Both the position numbers and the translations under genes were made by a program. Positions 1-8,688 of a stretch of DNA of 64,000 nt are shown here, in pieces. The notes under the pieces are model-generated. The model saw nothing but the letters and a program-made list of their open reading frames with translations, was not told the DNA's origin and searched no databases. Every line of letters begins with the position of its first letter. Position 1 is the first letter of the stretch. Source of the stretch: JBFAPK01 sp040676675 (GTDB taxonomy: Bacteria > Actinomycetota > Actinomycetes > Mycobacteriales > Micromonosporaceae); contig NZ_JBFAPK010000002.1 in the NCBI RefSeq assembly GCF_040676675.1, positions 124,001 through 188,000 on the forward strand, in the 5' to 3' direction.

Positions 1-16
1 AGCGTGCGGAGGGCGG

Positions 17-865
17 TCAGTTGTACGTTCTTGCGGACCTGGCGTACTGCCCGGGACGCGCGCCGACCACGCGGACGAAGTGCCGGGTGAAGTGGCTGGG
101 ATCGTGGAAGCCGGTCCGGTAGGCGACCTCGGTCACGCTGGTCGCCTGGAGCAGGAGCCGCCGGGCGAGGTTGATCCGCGCCTGGACCAGGTAGGCGTGC
201 GGGGCGAGCCCGAACTCGCGGGTGAAGCTGCGTGCCAGGTGGTAGGGGCTCAGGTGCACCACCCGCGCCAGCTCGGCCAGGGAGACGTTGCTGGCGAGGT
301 TGTCCCGCAGGTACGCCCGGGCCCGGTGCGCCGCGCGGCCGGAGTGGCCGGTCGTCCGCCCGACCGGCCGGGCGCCGCCGTGCCGGCGGAGCAGTCCCGC
401 GAGGGCCGATTGCAGCAGGCAGTCGCGGGCCAGCCGCGACTCGGCCACCTGGTACGCCCGGTGCAGCCGGGTGAAGCGGTCGAACAGCTCGGCGTCGGGG
501 ACCACCAGGTCACGGAAGCTCGGGGTACCGCCGGGGCGGTCGCCCAGCTCGGTGACGAGGGCGTCGACCGACCCGCGGTCGAGGTAGAAGACCCGGTAGT
601 CGGCACCGGCCGCGCGATGGTCGACGTCGCGGGTCTCGTGCACCTCGCCGGGCAGGATCACGGTCATGCTCCGGGGCGCCACCTCGTGCCAGGCCCGGGC
701 GTACCAGACGCGGCCGGGCAGCTCGAAGTTGAGGCACAGCTGGTACTCGTCGTGGGTGTGGCGCGGATAGGCGACGGGTGGGCCGGACGGATACCGGTAC
801 CGCTCCAGCAGCAGGCCGTCCACGCTCCACGCCTCGATCCGCGGCTCGCCCGACCGGACCGGCAT
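17..865 (-). CDS. AraC-family transcriptional regulator
   Basis: A 282-residue regulator with the usual AraC layout. The N-terminal half (about residues 15-120) looks like a cupin-type effector-binding domain, with the histidine-bearing stretch YPRHTHDEYQL. The C-terminal 100 residues carry two helix-turn-helix units: SLAELARVVHLSPYHLARSF, then VTEVAYRTGFHDPSHFTRHF. The second is the conserved AraC signature. The start is an ATG at 865. The effector is not deducible. The gene lies next to a broken deacetylase gene and a permease facing the other way, either of which could be a target; this is inference. The family call is secure. Confidence 0.93.
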   Translation of the reverse strand: MPVRSGEPRIEAWSVDGLLLERYRYPSGPPVAYPRHTHDEYQLCLNFELPGRVWYARAWHEVAPRSMTVILPGEVHETRDVDHRAAGADYRVFYLDRGSVDALVTELGDRPGGTPSFRDLVVPDAELFDRFTRLHRAYQVAESRLARDCLLQSALAGLLRRHGGARPVGRTTGHSGRAAHRARAYLRDNLASNVSLAELARVVHLSPYHLARSFTREFGLAPHAYLVQARINLARRLLLQATSVTEVAYRTGFHDPSHFTRHFVRVVGARPGQYARSARTYN

Positions 866-910
866 GGGTGTCCCCTCTCGCGCTCCCGGGGTCGCCCGGC
901 AGCCGGCCGT

Positions 911-1345
911 TCAGCGCGGGCCGGCCAGCCGGGACCAGACCTGCTGGATCGTACGGTAGTCGAGTACGACGATGCCTTCCTGACGCAGGAGTTCGCGGGC
1001 CCGTGGTGAGGTCAGGAACTCGTAGTCCGTCCGGCGCATCAGGCCGTACTCCGTGGCGAGCCGTACGGTCCGCCCGAGGATGTCGTCCCGTCCCCCATCC
1101 GCCAGGCAGTGGAAGTCGAGGTGGGTCGGGGTGAGCCCGGCGTCGGCGACGGCATCGATCTGTGCCCGGAACTCGATCTCGACCTCGTCGAGGCGGGCCT
1201 GGCCGAGCAGGGCGGCTCGCCGGGCGGGCGAGGGCGCGAAGAGGCGACCGGCATCGTCCAGGAGGGAGGGAATTTTCTCCCTCTCCGCCATCGGTCCCCA
1301 GGCGGCGGAGGGCATCTCGCAGACCAGCGTGAGGTGGATCCCGAA
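911..1345 (-). pseudogene. ChbG/YdjC-family carbohydrate deacetylase remnant
   Basis: The reading frame encodes recognisable pieces of a ChbG/YdjC deacetylase: GIHLTLVCE, then SLLDDAGRLF, the metal-site-like PTHLDFH, and a C-terminal tail RRTDYEFLTSPRARELL. Family members are about 250-300 residues and begin with an N-terminal NADDFG-type metal motif, which is absent here; the frame upstream of 1345 shows no family sequence. LATEYGL also runs straight into MRRTDYEFL, where relatives have roughly 80-100 further residues containing the ELxCHPG region. So both the 5' end and an internal segment appear lost. The longest ATG-started frame is 911-1315. I call it a non-functional relic. Confidence 0.6.
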
Positions 1346-1485
1346 CGGGATCCCCGGTCGCCGCCGGGCGCCGCCGCTTCCATCGATGACCTTCAGATCA
1401 TTGCCGCCCGGCCCCGGCGGTGTTCGAATGGGCTGGTGACAGACGCGGGGAATCGCGAGGCCACCACCACCTCCCGGGCCCGACC

Positions 1486-2760
1486 GTGACCGGCGCGCTC
1501 GCCGACCGCGCCGGGCTGCTGCGGGAGCGCCTTGCCGTACAGCTGCTCTTCCTGTTCTCGGGCCTGCTCATCGGCACCTGGACGGCGCGAATCCCCGCGG
1601 TCAAGCGCGCCCTCGACCTCTCCGACGGGCAGCTCAGCGTCGCGCTGCTGGCGCTCGCCACCGGCTCGATCGTCGGGATGCAGGCGGCCGGTCGCCTCGT
1701 CGACAGGTACGGCGCCGCCCGGGTGCTCGTACCGGTGGCGCTCGCCGACGGCGCGCTGCTCGTCCTGCCCGGGTACGCCCCGAACCTGGCCGGCCTGGCC
1801 CTCTGCCTGATCGCCTTCGGCGCGGTGCACGGGGCGCTGAACATCGCGATGAACGCACACGCCGTCGCCGTGGAACGGGCCTGGCAGCGACCGATCATGT
1901 CATCGTTCCACGCGGTCTACAGCATCGGCGGCTTCGCCGGCGCGGGAATCGGCGGAGCGTTCGCGCAGGCGGGGCTCAGTCCCGCGACCACCTTCGCCGC
2001 GTCCGGCGCGCTGGCGCTGCTGCTCGCGACGGTGGCGGCCCGCGGGATCTCCGCCGGCACCGGGGCGCCCGCCAGCGAGGCGGAACCGGCCAGCACCGCC
2101 TACCCGGCCAGTGCCGCCGACCCGCACGGCGCCACGGACCCGGCCGGCACCGCCGGCCCGCACGGCGCCACGGACCCGGCCGGCGCGGGTGGAACGGCGC
2201 CGCCGGGGCGGCTGCGCGGCGTGGGGCTGCTCGGCCTGCTCGCGTTCTGCTGTCTCGTCGGCGAGGGCGCCGCGGCCGACTGGAGCAGCGTCTACCTGCG
2301 CGACTCGCTCGGCAGCTCGGCCGGGCTGGCGGCCGGCGCCTACGCGGCCTTCTCCCTCGCGATGATGGCCGGTCGCCTCGCCGGTGACCGGCTCACCACG
2401 CGCTTCGGCCCGGTCGGCCTCGTCCGCGGCTGCGGGGTGCTGGCCGGGGTCGGGCTCGGTACCGCCCTGCTCGTCGGGCACCCGGTCGCCGGGCTGGTCG
2501 GCTTCGGATGCCTCGGCGCCGGGCTGTCCTGCATCGCGCCCCAGGTCTTCTCCGCCGCCGGCCACCGCAACCCGACCCGGTCCGGCAGCGCCCTGGCCCG
2601 GGTGGTCGGCATCGGCTACCTCGGCTTCTTCGTCGGGCCGGTGCTGATCGGCGGCGTCGCCGAGCTGAGCGGCCTGCCCGCGGCGCTGGCGATTCCGGCA
2701 CTGTTGGCGATCTTCGTAGCGCTCTCCGCGCCCGCCCTACGGATCCCGCGCCCCGCCTGA
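1486..2760 (+). CDS. MFS transporter, YbjJ/fucose-permease-like
   Basis: A 12-helix major facilitator protein of 424 residues from the GTG at 1486. The in-frame ATG at 1420 would add 22 polar residues unlike a membrane start. The first helix region contains GTWTARIPAVKRAL, typical of YbjJ-like permeases, followed by the loop-2/3 motif GRLVDRYGAARV. The central cytoplasmic loop holds a repeated Ala/Pro/Thr-rich stretch (see the repeat entry) and is followed by helices 7-12. The substrate is unknown; a small sugar or related solute is plausible given the sugar-utilisation genes downstream. Confidence 0.85.
   Translation: MTGALADRAGLLRERLAVQLLFLFSGLLIGTWTARIPAVKRALDLSDGQLSVALLALATGSIVGMQAAGRLVDRYGAARVLVPVALADGALLVLPGYAPNLAGLALCLIAFGAVHGALNIAMNAHAVAVERAWQRPIMSSFHAVYSIGGFAGAGIGGAFAQAGLSPATTFAASGALALLLATVAARGISAGTGAPASEAEPASTAYPASAADPHGATDPAGTAGPHGATDPAGAGGTAPPGRLRGVGLLGLLAFCCLVGEGAAADWSSVYLRDSLGSSAGLAAGAYAAFSLAMMAGRLAGDRLTTRFGPVGLVRGCGVLAGVGLGTALLVGHPVAGLVGFGCLGAGLSCIAPQVFSAAGHRNPTRSGSALARVVGIGYLGFFVGPVLIGGVAELSGLPAALAIPALLAIFVALSAPALRIPRPA
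2121..2184 (+). repeat. 36-bp tandem repeat inside the MFS central loop
   Basis: A 28-base segment at 2121-2148 recurs exactly at 2157-2184, giving a 36-base period. It encodes the repeated peptide PHGATDPAG in the loop between transmembrane halves. In-frame expansion of a tolerant linker is the simplest reading. Confidence 0.8.
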
Positions 2761-2798
2761 GCGCGCCGGACCGGGGTGCGGTCGCCGGGCGTCGGGAG

Positions 2799-3821
2799 TC
2801 AGCGGGTACGCGCGGCCGGCCTCCGATCGGCGGCCAGGAGCGAGGCGAGCCAGCGCAGCTGGCGGCGCACCTGGACCGCCTCACCGCCCTCGTGGTGGTT
2901 GAACGGGTAGACGTGGATCTCCCGCTCCGGGGGCGTCGCCCGGCCGGTGGCGGCGCCGTACTGGTTGTAGGCGGCGAAGACCGTGCTGGGCGGGCAGACG
3001 GTGTCACGCAGCCCGACACCGAAGTGCGCCGGCGCGACCGCCCGGCGCGCGAAGGCGACCCCGTCCACGTAGGAGAGCGTGCGTCGCACCGCCTCCTCCG
3101 CCTCGCGGTACACCGCCAGGTAGTTGACGATCTCGCCGTACGGCGCCACGTCGGTGATCTCGATGGCCCGCTGGACGTGGCAGAGGAACGGGGCCGTACT
3201 GATCACGGCGGCCAGGTCCGGGACCAGCCCCGCCACCGCCAGGGCGAGACCGCCGCCCTGGCTGTTGCCGCTGGCGACGACCCGGCCGGCGTCGACGCCC
3301 GGCAGCGCGCGCACCGCGCCGACCGCCCGGACCGCGTCGGTGACGAGCCGCCGGTAGTAGTAGTCGGCCGGGTTCAGGATGCCCCGGGTGACCGGCCCGG
3401 GTCCGCCGAGCGCGCCGCCGTACGGGTCGGGGGTGTCGCCGCCGGTACCGTACTGGCCGCCCTGCCCCCGGCTGTCCATCAGCAGGTGCCCGTAACCGGC
3501 CGCCACCCAGGTCAGCCGCTCGTGCGGCAGCCCACGCCCGCGCCCGTAGCCGAGGTACTCGACCACGGCGGGCAGCGGGGTCTCCACCCCGGCGGGACGG
3601 CTGTACCAGGCCCGGACCGGGTCGCCGCCGAAGCCGGAGAACGTGACGTCCCAGGTGTCGACCAGGCGCAGGTCGGTCCGCTCCGGCCGGACGTCGACGA
3701 GCACCGGCCGGGCGTCCGCCTCGTCCAGGGTGGCGCGCCAGAACGCGTCGAAGTCGGCGGGCTCGGCCACGACGGGCGCGTACCGCTCCAGCTGGTCGAG
3801 CGGGAGGTCGAAGAGGGGCAT
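2799..3821 (-). CDS. CE7 acetyl-xylan esterase / cephalosporin-C deacetylase family
   Basis: A 340-residue alpha/beta hydrolase of carbohydrate esterase family 7, which removes acetyl groups from xylan or xylo-oligosaccharides. Seen: the N-terminal family segment ADFDAFWRATLDEA, the RGQGG motif (DSRGQGGQYG), the nucleophile elbow GNSQGGGL and a C-terminal histidine region (HVYPFNHHEGG). Length matches the usual 310-340. There is no signal peptide, so it probably acts on imported acetylated oligosaccharides in the cytoplasm. It sits just downstream of the lacI-type gene on the same strand (86-bp gap) and beside the xylan glycosidases. Start ATG at 3821. Confidence 0.88.
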   Translation of the reverse strand: MPLFDLPLDQLERYAPVVAEPADFDAFWRATLDEADARPVLVDVRPERTDLRLVDTWDVTFSGFGGDPVRAWYSRPAGVETPLPAVVEYLGYGRGRGLPHERLTWVAAGYGHLLMDSRGQGGQYGTGGDTPDPYGGALGGPGPVTRGILNPADYYYRRLVTDAVRAVGAVRALPGVDAGRVVASGNSQGGGLALAVAGLVPDLAAVISTAPFLCHVQRAIEITDVAPYGEIVNYLAVYREAEEAVRRTLSYVDGVAFARRAVAPAHFGVGLRDTVCPPSTVFAAYNQYGAATGRATPPEREIHVYPFNHHEGGEAVQVRRQLRWLASLLAADRRPAARTR

Positions 3822-3907
3822 GGGTCCTCGCAGGGGTTCGCAGGGAGCGGGGATCGGCGGGACGGGAGCGGCGGGGAACGGGTCGCGGGGTCAGGGACGG
3901 CGCGGGG

Positions 3908-4942
3908 TCAGTGGCGGCGGGGTGGGGCGGTGCTCTCGCGGACCACCAGCTCGGTGACGAAGTCGATCCGGCTCGTCGCGAGATCGTTCCCCTGTGCCAG
4001 GTCGAGCAGCATCTGGGTGGCGGTGCCGGCCATGTCCCGCAGCGGCTGGTTGACCGTGGTGAGGGCCGGCCCGATCCAGGCGGTCATCGGCAGGTTGTCG
4101 TACCCGATCACCGAGAGGTCGCCGGGCACGTCGAGGCCGAGCTGCCGCGCCGCGCGCAGGACCCCCATGGCCTGCAGGTCGGAGCCGGCGAAGATGGCGG
4201 TGGGGCGGTCCGGCCGGGCCAGCAGCTCCAGTCCGTGCTGGTAGCCGGCATCGAGGTAGAAGCTGCCGTACCGGACCAGCTCGGGGTCGACCGGCACCCC
4301 GGCCTCGTCGTGCGCGAACCGGAACCCGGCGGCGCGGGCCCGGCTGCACAGCACGTCCTCGGGTCCCGAGATGATCGCGATCCGGCGGTGACCCAGCTCC
4401 AGCAGGTGGCGGGTGGCCATCAGGCCGCCGTTCCAGTTGTTGGACCCGACCGTCGGTACCGCGGCGGAGGTGGCGCTGTCGGTGTCGACCACCACGAACG
4501 GGATCGACCGGCGGCGCAGCTGCTGCCGCTGCGGCTCGGTGAGGTTGCAGAGCACGAGGAGCACGCCGAGCGGCCGGCGCAGCAGCACCCCCTCCAGCCA
4601 CTGCGGTGGCGGACGGTGCGCGCCGCCCAGCTGGGAGAGGATCACGTCGACCTTCGCGGGCGCGGTCACCGCCTCCACCCCGCGAATGATCTCCATCGCC
4701 CAGGCGGAGTCGAACTCGTGGAAGACGACGTCGATCTGCGCCAGGTCGGCCGGCTGCCGCCGGGGGCGGCGGCGGTACCGGTGCCGCTCCAGGCTCGCCT
4801 CCACCCGGGCCCGGGTCTCCGGTGCGACGTCGGAGCGGCCATTGAGGACCTTGGAGACGGTCGCCGTGGAGACGCCGACCTCGTCGGCGATGGTCGCGAT
4901 CGTGGCGGAACCGGGTCCCGCGACGGGACGGGACTTGGCCAT
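3908..4942 (-). CDS. LacI-family transcriptional repressor
   Basis: A 344-residue LacI/GalR regulator. The N-terminal helix-turn-helix ATIADEVGVSTATVSKVLNG is followed by a periplasmic-binding-protein-like sensor domain (VIGYDNLPMTAW, FVTELVVRES). The frame is open upstream to 5104, but the ATG at 4942 is preferred: it places the HTH about 15 residues from the N-terminus and has GAGG 7 bases upstream. It is divergent from the GH3 gene. Near-identical palindromes lie on both sides of the intergenic region (4963-4975 and 5153-5165), so it probably represses itself and the GH3-ABC-GH39-GH42 operon until a xylo-oligosaccharide binds. The inducer is inferred. Confidence 0.92.
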   Translation of the reverse strand: MAKSRPVAGPGSATIATIADEVGVSTATVSKVLNGRSDVAPETRARVEASLERHRYRRRPRRQPADLAQIDVVFHEFDSAWAMEIIRGVEAVTAPAKVDVILSQLGGAHRPPPQWLEGVLLRRPLGVLLVLCNLTEPQRQQLRRRSIPFVVVDTDSATSAAVPTVGSNNWNGGLMATRHLLELGHRRIAIISGPEDVLCSRARAAGFRFAHDEAGVPVDPELVRYGSFYLDAGYQHGLELLARPDRPTAIFAGSDLQAMGVLRAARQLGLDVPGDLSVIGYDNLPMTAWIGPALTTVNQPLRDMAGTATQMLLDLAQGNDLATSRIDFVTELVVRESTAPPRRH

Positions 4943-4962
4943 CGCATCCTCACAGGTCGTGA

Positions 4963-4975
4963 CCGAAAGTTTCGG
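4963..4975. promoter_or_regulatory. LacI-type operator, lacI side
   Basis: The sequence CCGAAAGTTTCGG is a perfect palindrome around its central base and lies 20 bases upstream of the lacI start. On the minus strand it follows a candidate -10 hexamer TAGAGT (4986-4981), so a bound repressor would cover the start of transcription. The second copy at 5153 supports the assignment. Confidence 0.7.
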
Positions 4976-5097
4976 CAGGCACTCTAGCATCACGGAAACG
5001 CAATCGAGACATGATCGCCGGGTAGCCATCCGCCGCGACCATTGTCCCGATCGGACAGATCCCGTATTCGCGCCCGGATGAGCCAGTTCAGAGAACC

Positions 5098-5126
5098 TTG
5101 ACACGGTACCTCGGGACGCTTAAGTT
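5098..5126 (+). promoter_or_regulatory. Sigma-70-like promoter for the GH3 operon
   Basis: A consensus -35 TTGACA (5098-5103) is separated by 17 bases from TAAGTT (5121-5126), which fits the TAnnnT actinobacterial -10. Transcription would begin near 5133, about 100 bases before the GH3 start and just upstream of the second LacI-type operator. Confidence 0.6.
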
Positions 5127-5152
5127 GCCCGACACAGGTAACGCAGAAATTT

Positions 5153-5165
5153 CCGAAACTTTCGC
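5153..5165. promoter_or_regulatory. LacI-type operator, GH3 side
   Basis: CCGAAACTTTCGC matches the reverse complement of the 4963-4975 palindrome at 12 of 13 bases. It lies shortly after the predicted transcription start, a roadblock position for a LacI-family repressor. Confidence 0.7.
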
Positions 5166-5233
5166 TATCACGCCGACGCGATCCTGCCGCCGCCCGGCCC
5201 TGGACGACGCCACGATCCGACTGAAGGGGTGGC

Positions 5234-7696
5234 ATGAAGAGCGAATTGTCCGTCCACGACGGCCCCTCGAACGGATCGGACGCGTCGTGGCGCGATCCGC
5301 GACGCTCGGCCGCCGAGCGGGCCGCGGCGCTCGTCCCGCTGATGTCGCTGGAGGAGAAGGTCGCCCAGCTCGTCGGGGTCTGGGTCGGCGCCGACGCCTC
5401 GGGCGAGGGCGTCGCGCCGCACCAGGACGACATGATGCGGGACCCGCCCCGCTGGAGCGAGGTGATCCGGCACGGCCTCGGCCAGCTGACCCGGCCGTTC
5501 GGTACCGCGCCGGTCGACCCCGCCCACGGCGCGCGGTCGCTGGCCGCGTCCCAGGCGCAGATCGTCGCGGCGAGCCGGTTCGGAATCCCCGCCCAGGTGC
5601 ACGAGGAGTGCCTCACCGGCTTCGCGGCCTGGCGGGCGACCGTCTACCCGGCCCCGCTGAGCTGGGGCGCCTCCTTCGACCCGGAGCTGGTCGAGGAGAT
5701 GGCCGGCCGGATCGCCCGGTCGATGCGGGCGGCCGGGGTCCACCAGGGGCTGGCCCCGGTGCTGGACGTGACCCGCGACTACCGCTGGGGCCGTACCGAG
5801 GAGACGATCGGCGAGGACCCGTACCTGGTCGGCACGATCGGCGCGGCGTACGTGCGCGGGCTGGAGGAGGCCGGGATCGTGGCGACGCTCAAGCACTTCG
5901 CCGGGTACTCCGCCTCCCGGGGCGGCCGCAACCACGCGCCGGTACCGATGGGCCGCCGGGAGCTGGCCGAGGTGGTCCTGCCCCCGTTCGAGATGGCGCT
6001 GCGGGTGGGCGGTGCGCGGTCGGTGATGAACTCGTACGCGGAGGTCGACGGCGTGCCGGCGGCGGCCGACGCCGAGCTGCTGACCGGGCTGCTGCGCGAC
6101 GAGTGGGGGTTCACCGGGACGGTGGTCTCCGACTACTTCGCGGTGCGGTTCCTGGAGACGACGCACCGCGTCGCCGCCGGGGGCGGGGACGCGGCCGGGA
6201 TCGCCCTGCGGGCCGGGATCGACGTCGAGCTGCCCACGGTGGACACCTTCGGCGCGCCCCTGGTCGCGGCGGTACGCGCCGGCGAGGTGGACGAGGCGCT
6301 GGTCGACCGCGCGCTGCACCGGGTGCTGACGCAGAAGGCGCAGCTCGGTCTCCTCGACGAGGGCTGGCAGCCGATGCCCGAGGAGGTCGACCGGCTGCGG
6401 CTGGACGACGAGGAGGCCCAGGACATCGCGCTGCGCCTGGCCCGGGAGTCCGTGGTCCTGCTGCGCAACGCCGGCGGGGTGCTGCCGCTCGCCCCGGGCC
6501 GCCGGGTGGCGCTGGTCGGCCCGCTCGCGGACGACCCGATGGCGATGCTCGGCTGCTACTCGTTCCCCGCCCACGTCGGGGTGCACCACCCCGAGTACGG
6601 GCTCGGGGTGGACCTTCCCTCGCTGCGCGCGGCCCTGGGCCGGCTCGTACCGGGGCTCGACCACGCGCCGGGCTGCGACATCACCGGCGACGACACCTCG
6701 GGCATCGCCGCGGCGGTCACGGCCGCCGCCGGGGCCGACGTCTGCGTGCTCGCGGTCGGCGACCGGGCGGGACTGTTCGGGCGCGGCACCTCCGGCGAGG
6801 GGTGCGACGCCGAGGACCTGCGCCTGCCGGGCGTACAGGGCGAGCTGGTACGGGCCGTGCTCGCCACCGGTACGCCGGTGGTGCTGGTGCTGCTCACCGG
6901 GCGGCCGTACGCGCTCGGGCCGGAGTTCGACGCCGCCGCCGGCGTGGTGCAGGCATTCTTCCCCGGTCAGCGCGGCGGTCAGGCGCTGGCCGAGGTGCTC
7001 ACCGGCGCGGTCGAGCCGTCCGGGCGCCTGCCCGTCGGCGTACCCCGCCACGCGGGCGGGATCCCCACCACCTACCTCGCCCCGCCGCTGGGGCGCCGCT
7101 CGGGCGTCTCCTCGGTCGACCCGACCCCGGCGTTCCCGTTCGGACACGGCCTGAGCTACACCAGCTTCGAGTGGAGCGACGCCGCCGCGCTCGTACCCCC
7201 GGCGGAGGCCGACCCGGCGGGCCGCGCCCGGGTCCGCGCCGCGGTCGCGCCGGCGGCCGGTGCGCCGGGCGGGCCGGCGGCCTGGCCGGTGGACGGCGAG
7301 GTGCGCGTCCAGGTCACGGTCCGCAACAGCGGCTCCCGGCCCGGCACCGAGGTCGTGCAGCTCTACCTGCACGACCCGGTCGCGCAGACCACCCGCCCGG
7401 TGGTCCGCCTGGTCGGCTACGCCCGCGTACCGCTCGATCCGGGCGAAAGCGCGCGGGCGACGTTCGTGGTCCCGGCCGACGTCGCGTCGTTCATCGGGAT
7501 CGACGGCAGACGCATCATCGAGCCCGGCGACGTGGAGCTGCGGTTCGGACGATCGAGTGAGGAGGTGATGGCGGTCGTGCCACTGCGCCTTGTCGGCGCC
7601 GAGCGCGAGGTCGGCCACCGGCGACGACTGCGGTCGCTGGCGCGCGTCGAGCGCCACGCGGCGGCCCCGCGGACGGTGGAGGAGGGGCCCGCATGA
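5234..7696 (+). CDS. GH3 beta-xylosidase/beta-glucosidase
   Basis: An 820-residue glycoside hydrolase of family 3. The N-terminal barrel contains KHFAGYSASRGG (around residue 220), and the nucleophile region GTVVSDYFAV has its aspartate near residue 300. The C-terminal GH3 domain (about 385-640) and a fibronectin-III-like domain (about 690-780) follow. SDY rather than SDW, and KHFxGYxASxGG, resemble bacterial xylosidase/arabinosidase GH3 enzymes, so xylo-oligosaccharide hydrolysis is favoured over cellobiose. No signal peptide: cytoplasmic. ATG at 5234 has AAGGGG upstream. First gene of a rightward operon; its stop overlaps the next start. Confidence 0.88.
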   Translation: MKSELSVHDGPSNGSDASWRDPRRSAAERAAALVPLMSLEEKVAQLVGVWVGADASGEGVAPHQDDMMRDPPRWSEVIRHGLGQLTRPFGTAPVDPAHGARSLAASQAQIVAASRFGIPAQVHEECLTGFAAWRATVYPAPLSWGASFDPELVEEMAGRIARSMRAAGVHQGLAPVLDVTRDYRWGRTEETIGEDPYLVGTIGAAYVRGLEEAGIVATLKHFAGYSASRGGRNHAPVPMGRRELAEVVLPPFEMALRVGGARSVMNSYAEVDGVPAAADAELLTGLLRDEWGFTGTVVSDYFAVRFLETTHRVAAGGGDAAGIALRAGIDVELPTVDTFGAPLVAAVRAGEVDEALVDRALHRVLTQKAQLGLLDEGWQPMPEEVDRLRLDDEEAQDIALRLARESVVLLRNAGGVLPLAPGRRVALVGPLADDPMAMLGCYSFPAHVGVHHPEYGLGVDLPSLRAALGRLVPGLDHAPGCDITGDDTSGIAAAVTAAAGADVCVLAVGDRAGLFGRGTSGEGCDAEDLRLPGVQGELVRAVLATGTPVVLVLLTGRPYALGPEFDAAAGVVQAFFPGQRGGQALAEVLTGAVEPSGRLPVGVPRHAGGIPTTYLAPPLGRRSGVSSVDPTPAFPFGHGLSYTSFEWSDAAALVPPAEADPAGRARVRAAVAPAAGAPGGPAAWPVDGEVRVQVTVRNSGSRPGTEVVQLYLHDPVAQTTRPVVRLVGYARVPLDPGESARATFVVPADVASFIGIDGRRIIEPGDVELRFGRSSEEVMAVVPLRLVGAEREVGHRRRLRSLARVERHAAAPRTVEEGPA

Positions 7697-8688
7697 GCAC
7701 ACCGGAGACGCTGGAGCGTCCGCCCGGTACCCGGGAGCCCGATCCGGCGGCGGGCGCCGCCCGTGGTCGCCGTACCCGTCGCCGCTCGCGGAGCTGGCGG
7801 CGGGCGCTGCGCCGGGACTGGCAGCTCTACTCGCTGGCGATCCTGCCGCTGCTGTTCTTCCTGGTCTTCCGGTACCTGCCGATGATCGGCAACGTCATCG
7901 CGTTCCGGCGCTTCCGGCCCGGTGGCAACGTGCTCGGCGAGTACTGGGTGGGGCTGCGCTACGTCAAGCTCTTCCTGAGCGACCCGGCGTTCTGGGACGT
8001 CTTCACCAACACGCTGGTGCTCGGGGCGCTGACCCTGCTCTTCTGCTTCCCGCTGCCGATCGTGCTCGCGCTGCTGCTCAACGAGGTACGCAGCCGGACG
8101 CTCAAGCGGTTCGTGCAGTCCGTGTCGTACCTGCCGCACTTCCTGTCGATCGTGATCGTGGCCGCCATGGTCATGCAGCTGCTCTCGGTCGACGGCACGG
8201 TGAACCAGGTGATCGGCGCCGTCGGCGGGGAGCCGGTGCAGTTCCTCCAGCAGGCCGGCTGGTTCCGGACGATCTACGTCTCCTCCGAGGTGTGGCAGAC
8301 GGTCGGCTGGGGGACGATCCTCTACCTCGCCGCGCTCACCGCCATCGACGAGAACCTGTACGAGGCGGCCCGGATCGACGGCGCGAACCGGTGGCGCCAG
8401 ATCTGGCACGTGACGCTGCCCGGCATCCGCCCGACCATGATGACGCTGCTGATCCTGAACATCGGCACCTTCATGGCGGTCGGGTTCGAGAAGATCCTGC
8501 TGCTCTACAACCCGCTGACGTACCCGACGGCCGACGTCATCTCCACCTACCTGTACCGGGTGGGCATCGTCTCCGGGAACCTCAGCTACGCCGCCGCGAT
8601 CGGCCTGTTCGAGTCCGTGATCGGGCTGACGCTGGTCCTCTCGGCCAACGCGATCTCGCGACGCACGGTAGGGACGAGCCTGTGGTGA
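7693..8688 (+). CDS. CUT1 sugar ABC transporter permease, LplB-like
   Basis: A 331-residue inner-membrane permease with six predicted helices and the EAA loop (YEAARIDGANRWRQIWHVTLPG) that contacts the ATPase. The N-terminus is basic and cytoplasmic (RGRRTRRRSRSWRR). Its ATG overlaps the GH3 stop (ATGA) and it follows a GGAGGAGGGG ribosome-binding site. It pairs with the next permease and the large binding protein. No ATP-binding subunit is encoded nearby, as is common where a shared MsiK-type ATPase serves many importers. Confidence 0.92.
   Translation: MSTPETLERPPGTREPDPAAGAARGRRTRRRSRSWRRALRRDWQLYSLAILPLLFFLVFRYLPMIGNVIAFRRFRPGGNVLGEYWVGLRYVKLFLSDPAFWDVFTNTLVLGALTLLFCFPLPIVLALLLNEVRSRTLKRFVQSVSYLPHFLSIVIVAAMVMQLLSVDGTVNQVIGAVGGEPVQFLQQAGWFRTIYVSSEVWQTVGWGTILYLAALTAIDENLYEAARIDGANRWRQIWHVTLPGIRPTMMTLLILNIGTFMAVGFEKILLLYNPLTYPTADVISTYLYRVGIVSGNLSYAAAIGLFESVIGLTLVLSANAISRRTVGTSLW

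Noticed and set aside
1420..1485. Longer MFS start at ATG 1420
   Set aside because: The added residues are polar and histidine-rich and overlap the region upstream of the pseudogene; the GTG at 1486 starts just before the first membrane helix.
5168..7702. 844-codon minus-strand frame opposite GH3
   Set aside because: GH3 motifs on the plus strand are complete, so the antisense frame is a codon-bias artefact.
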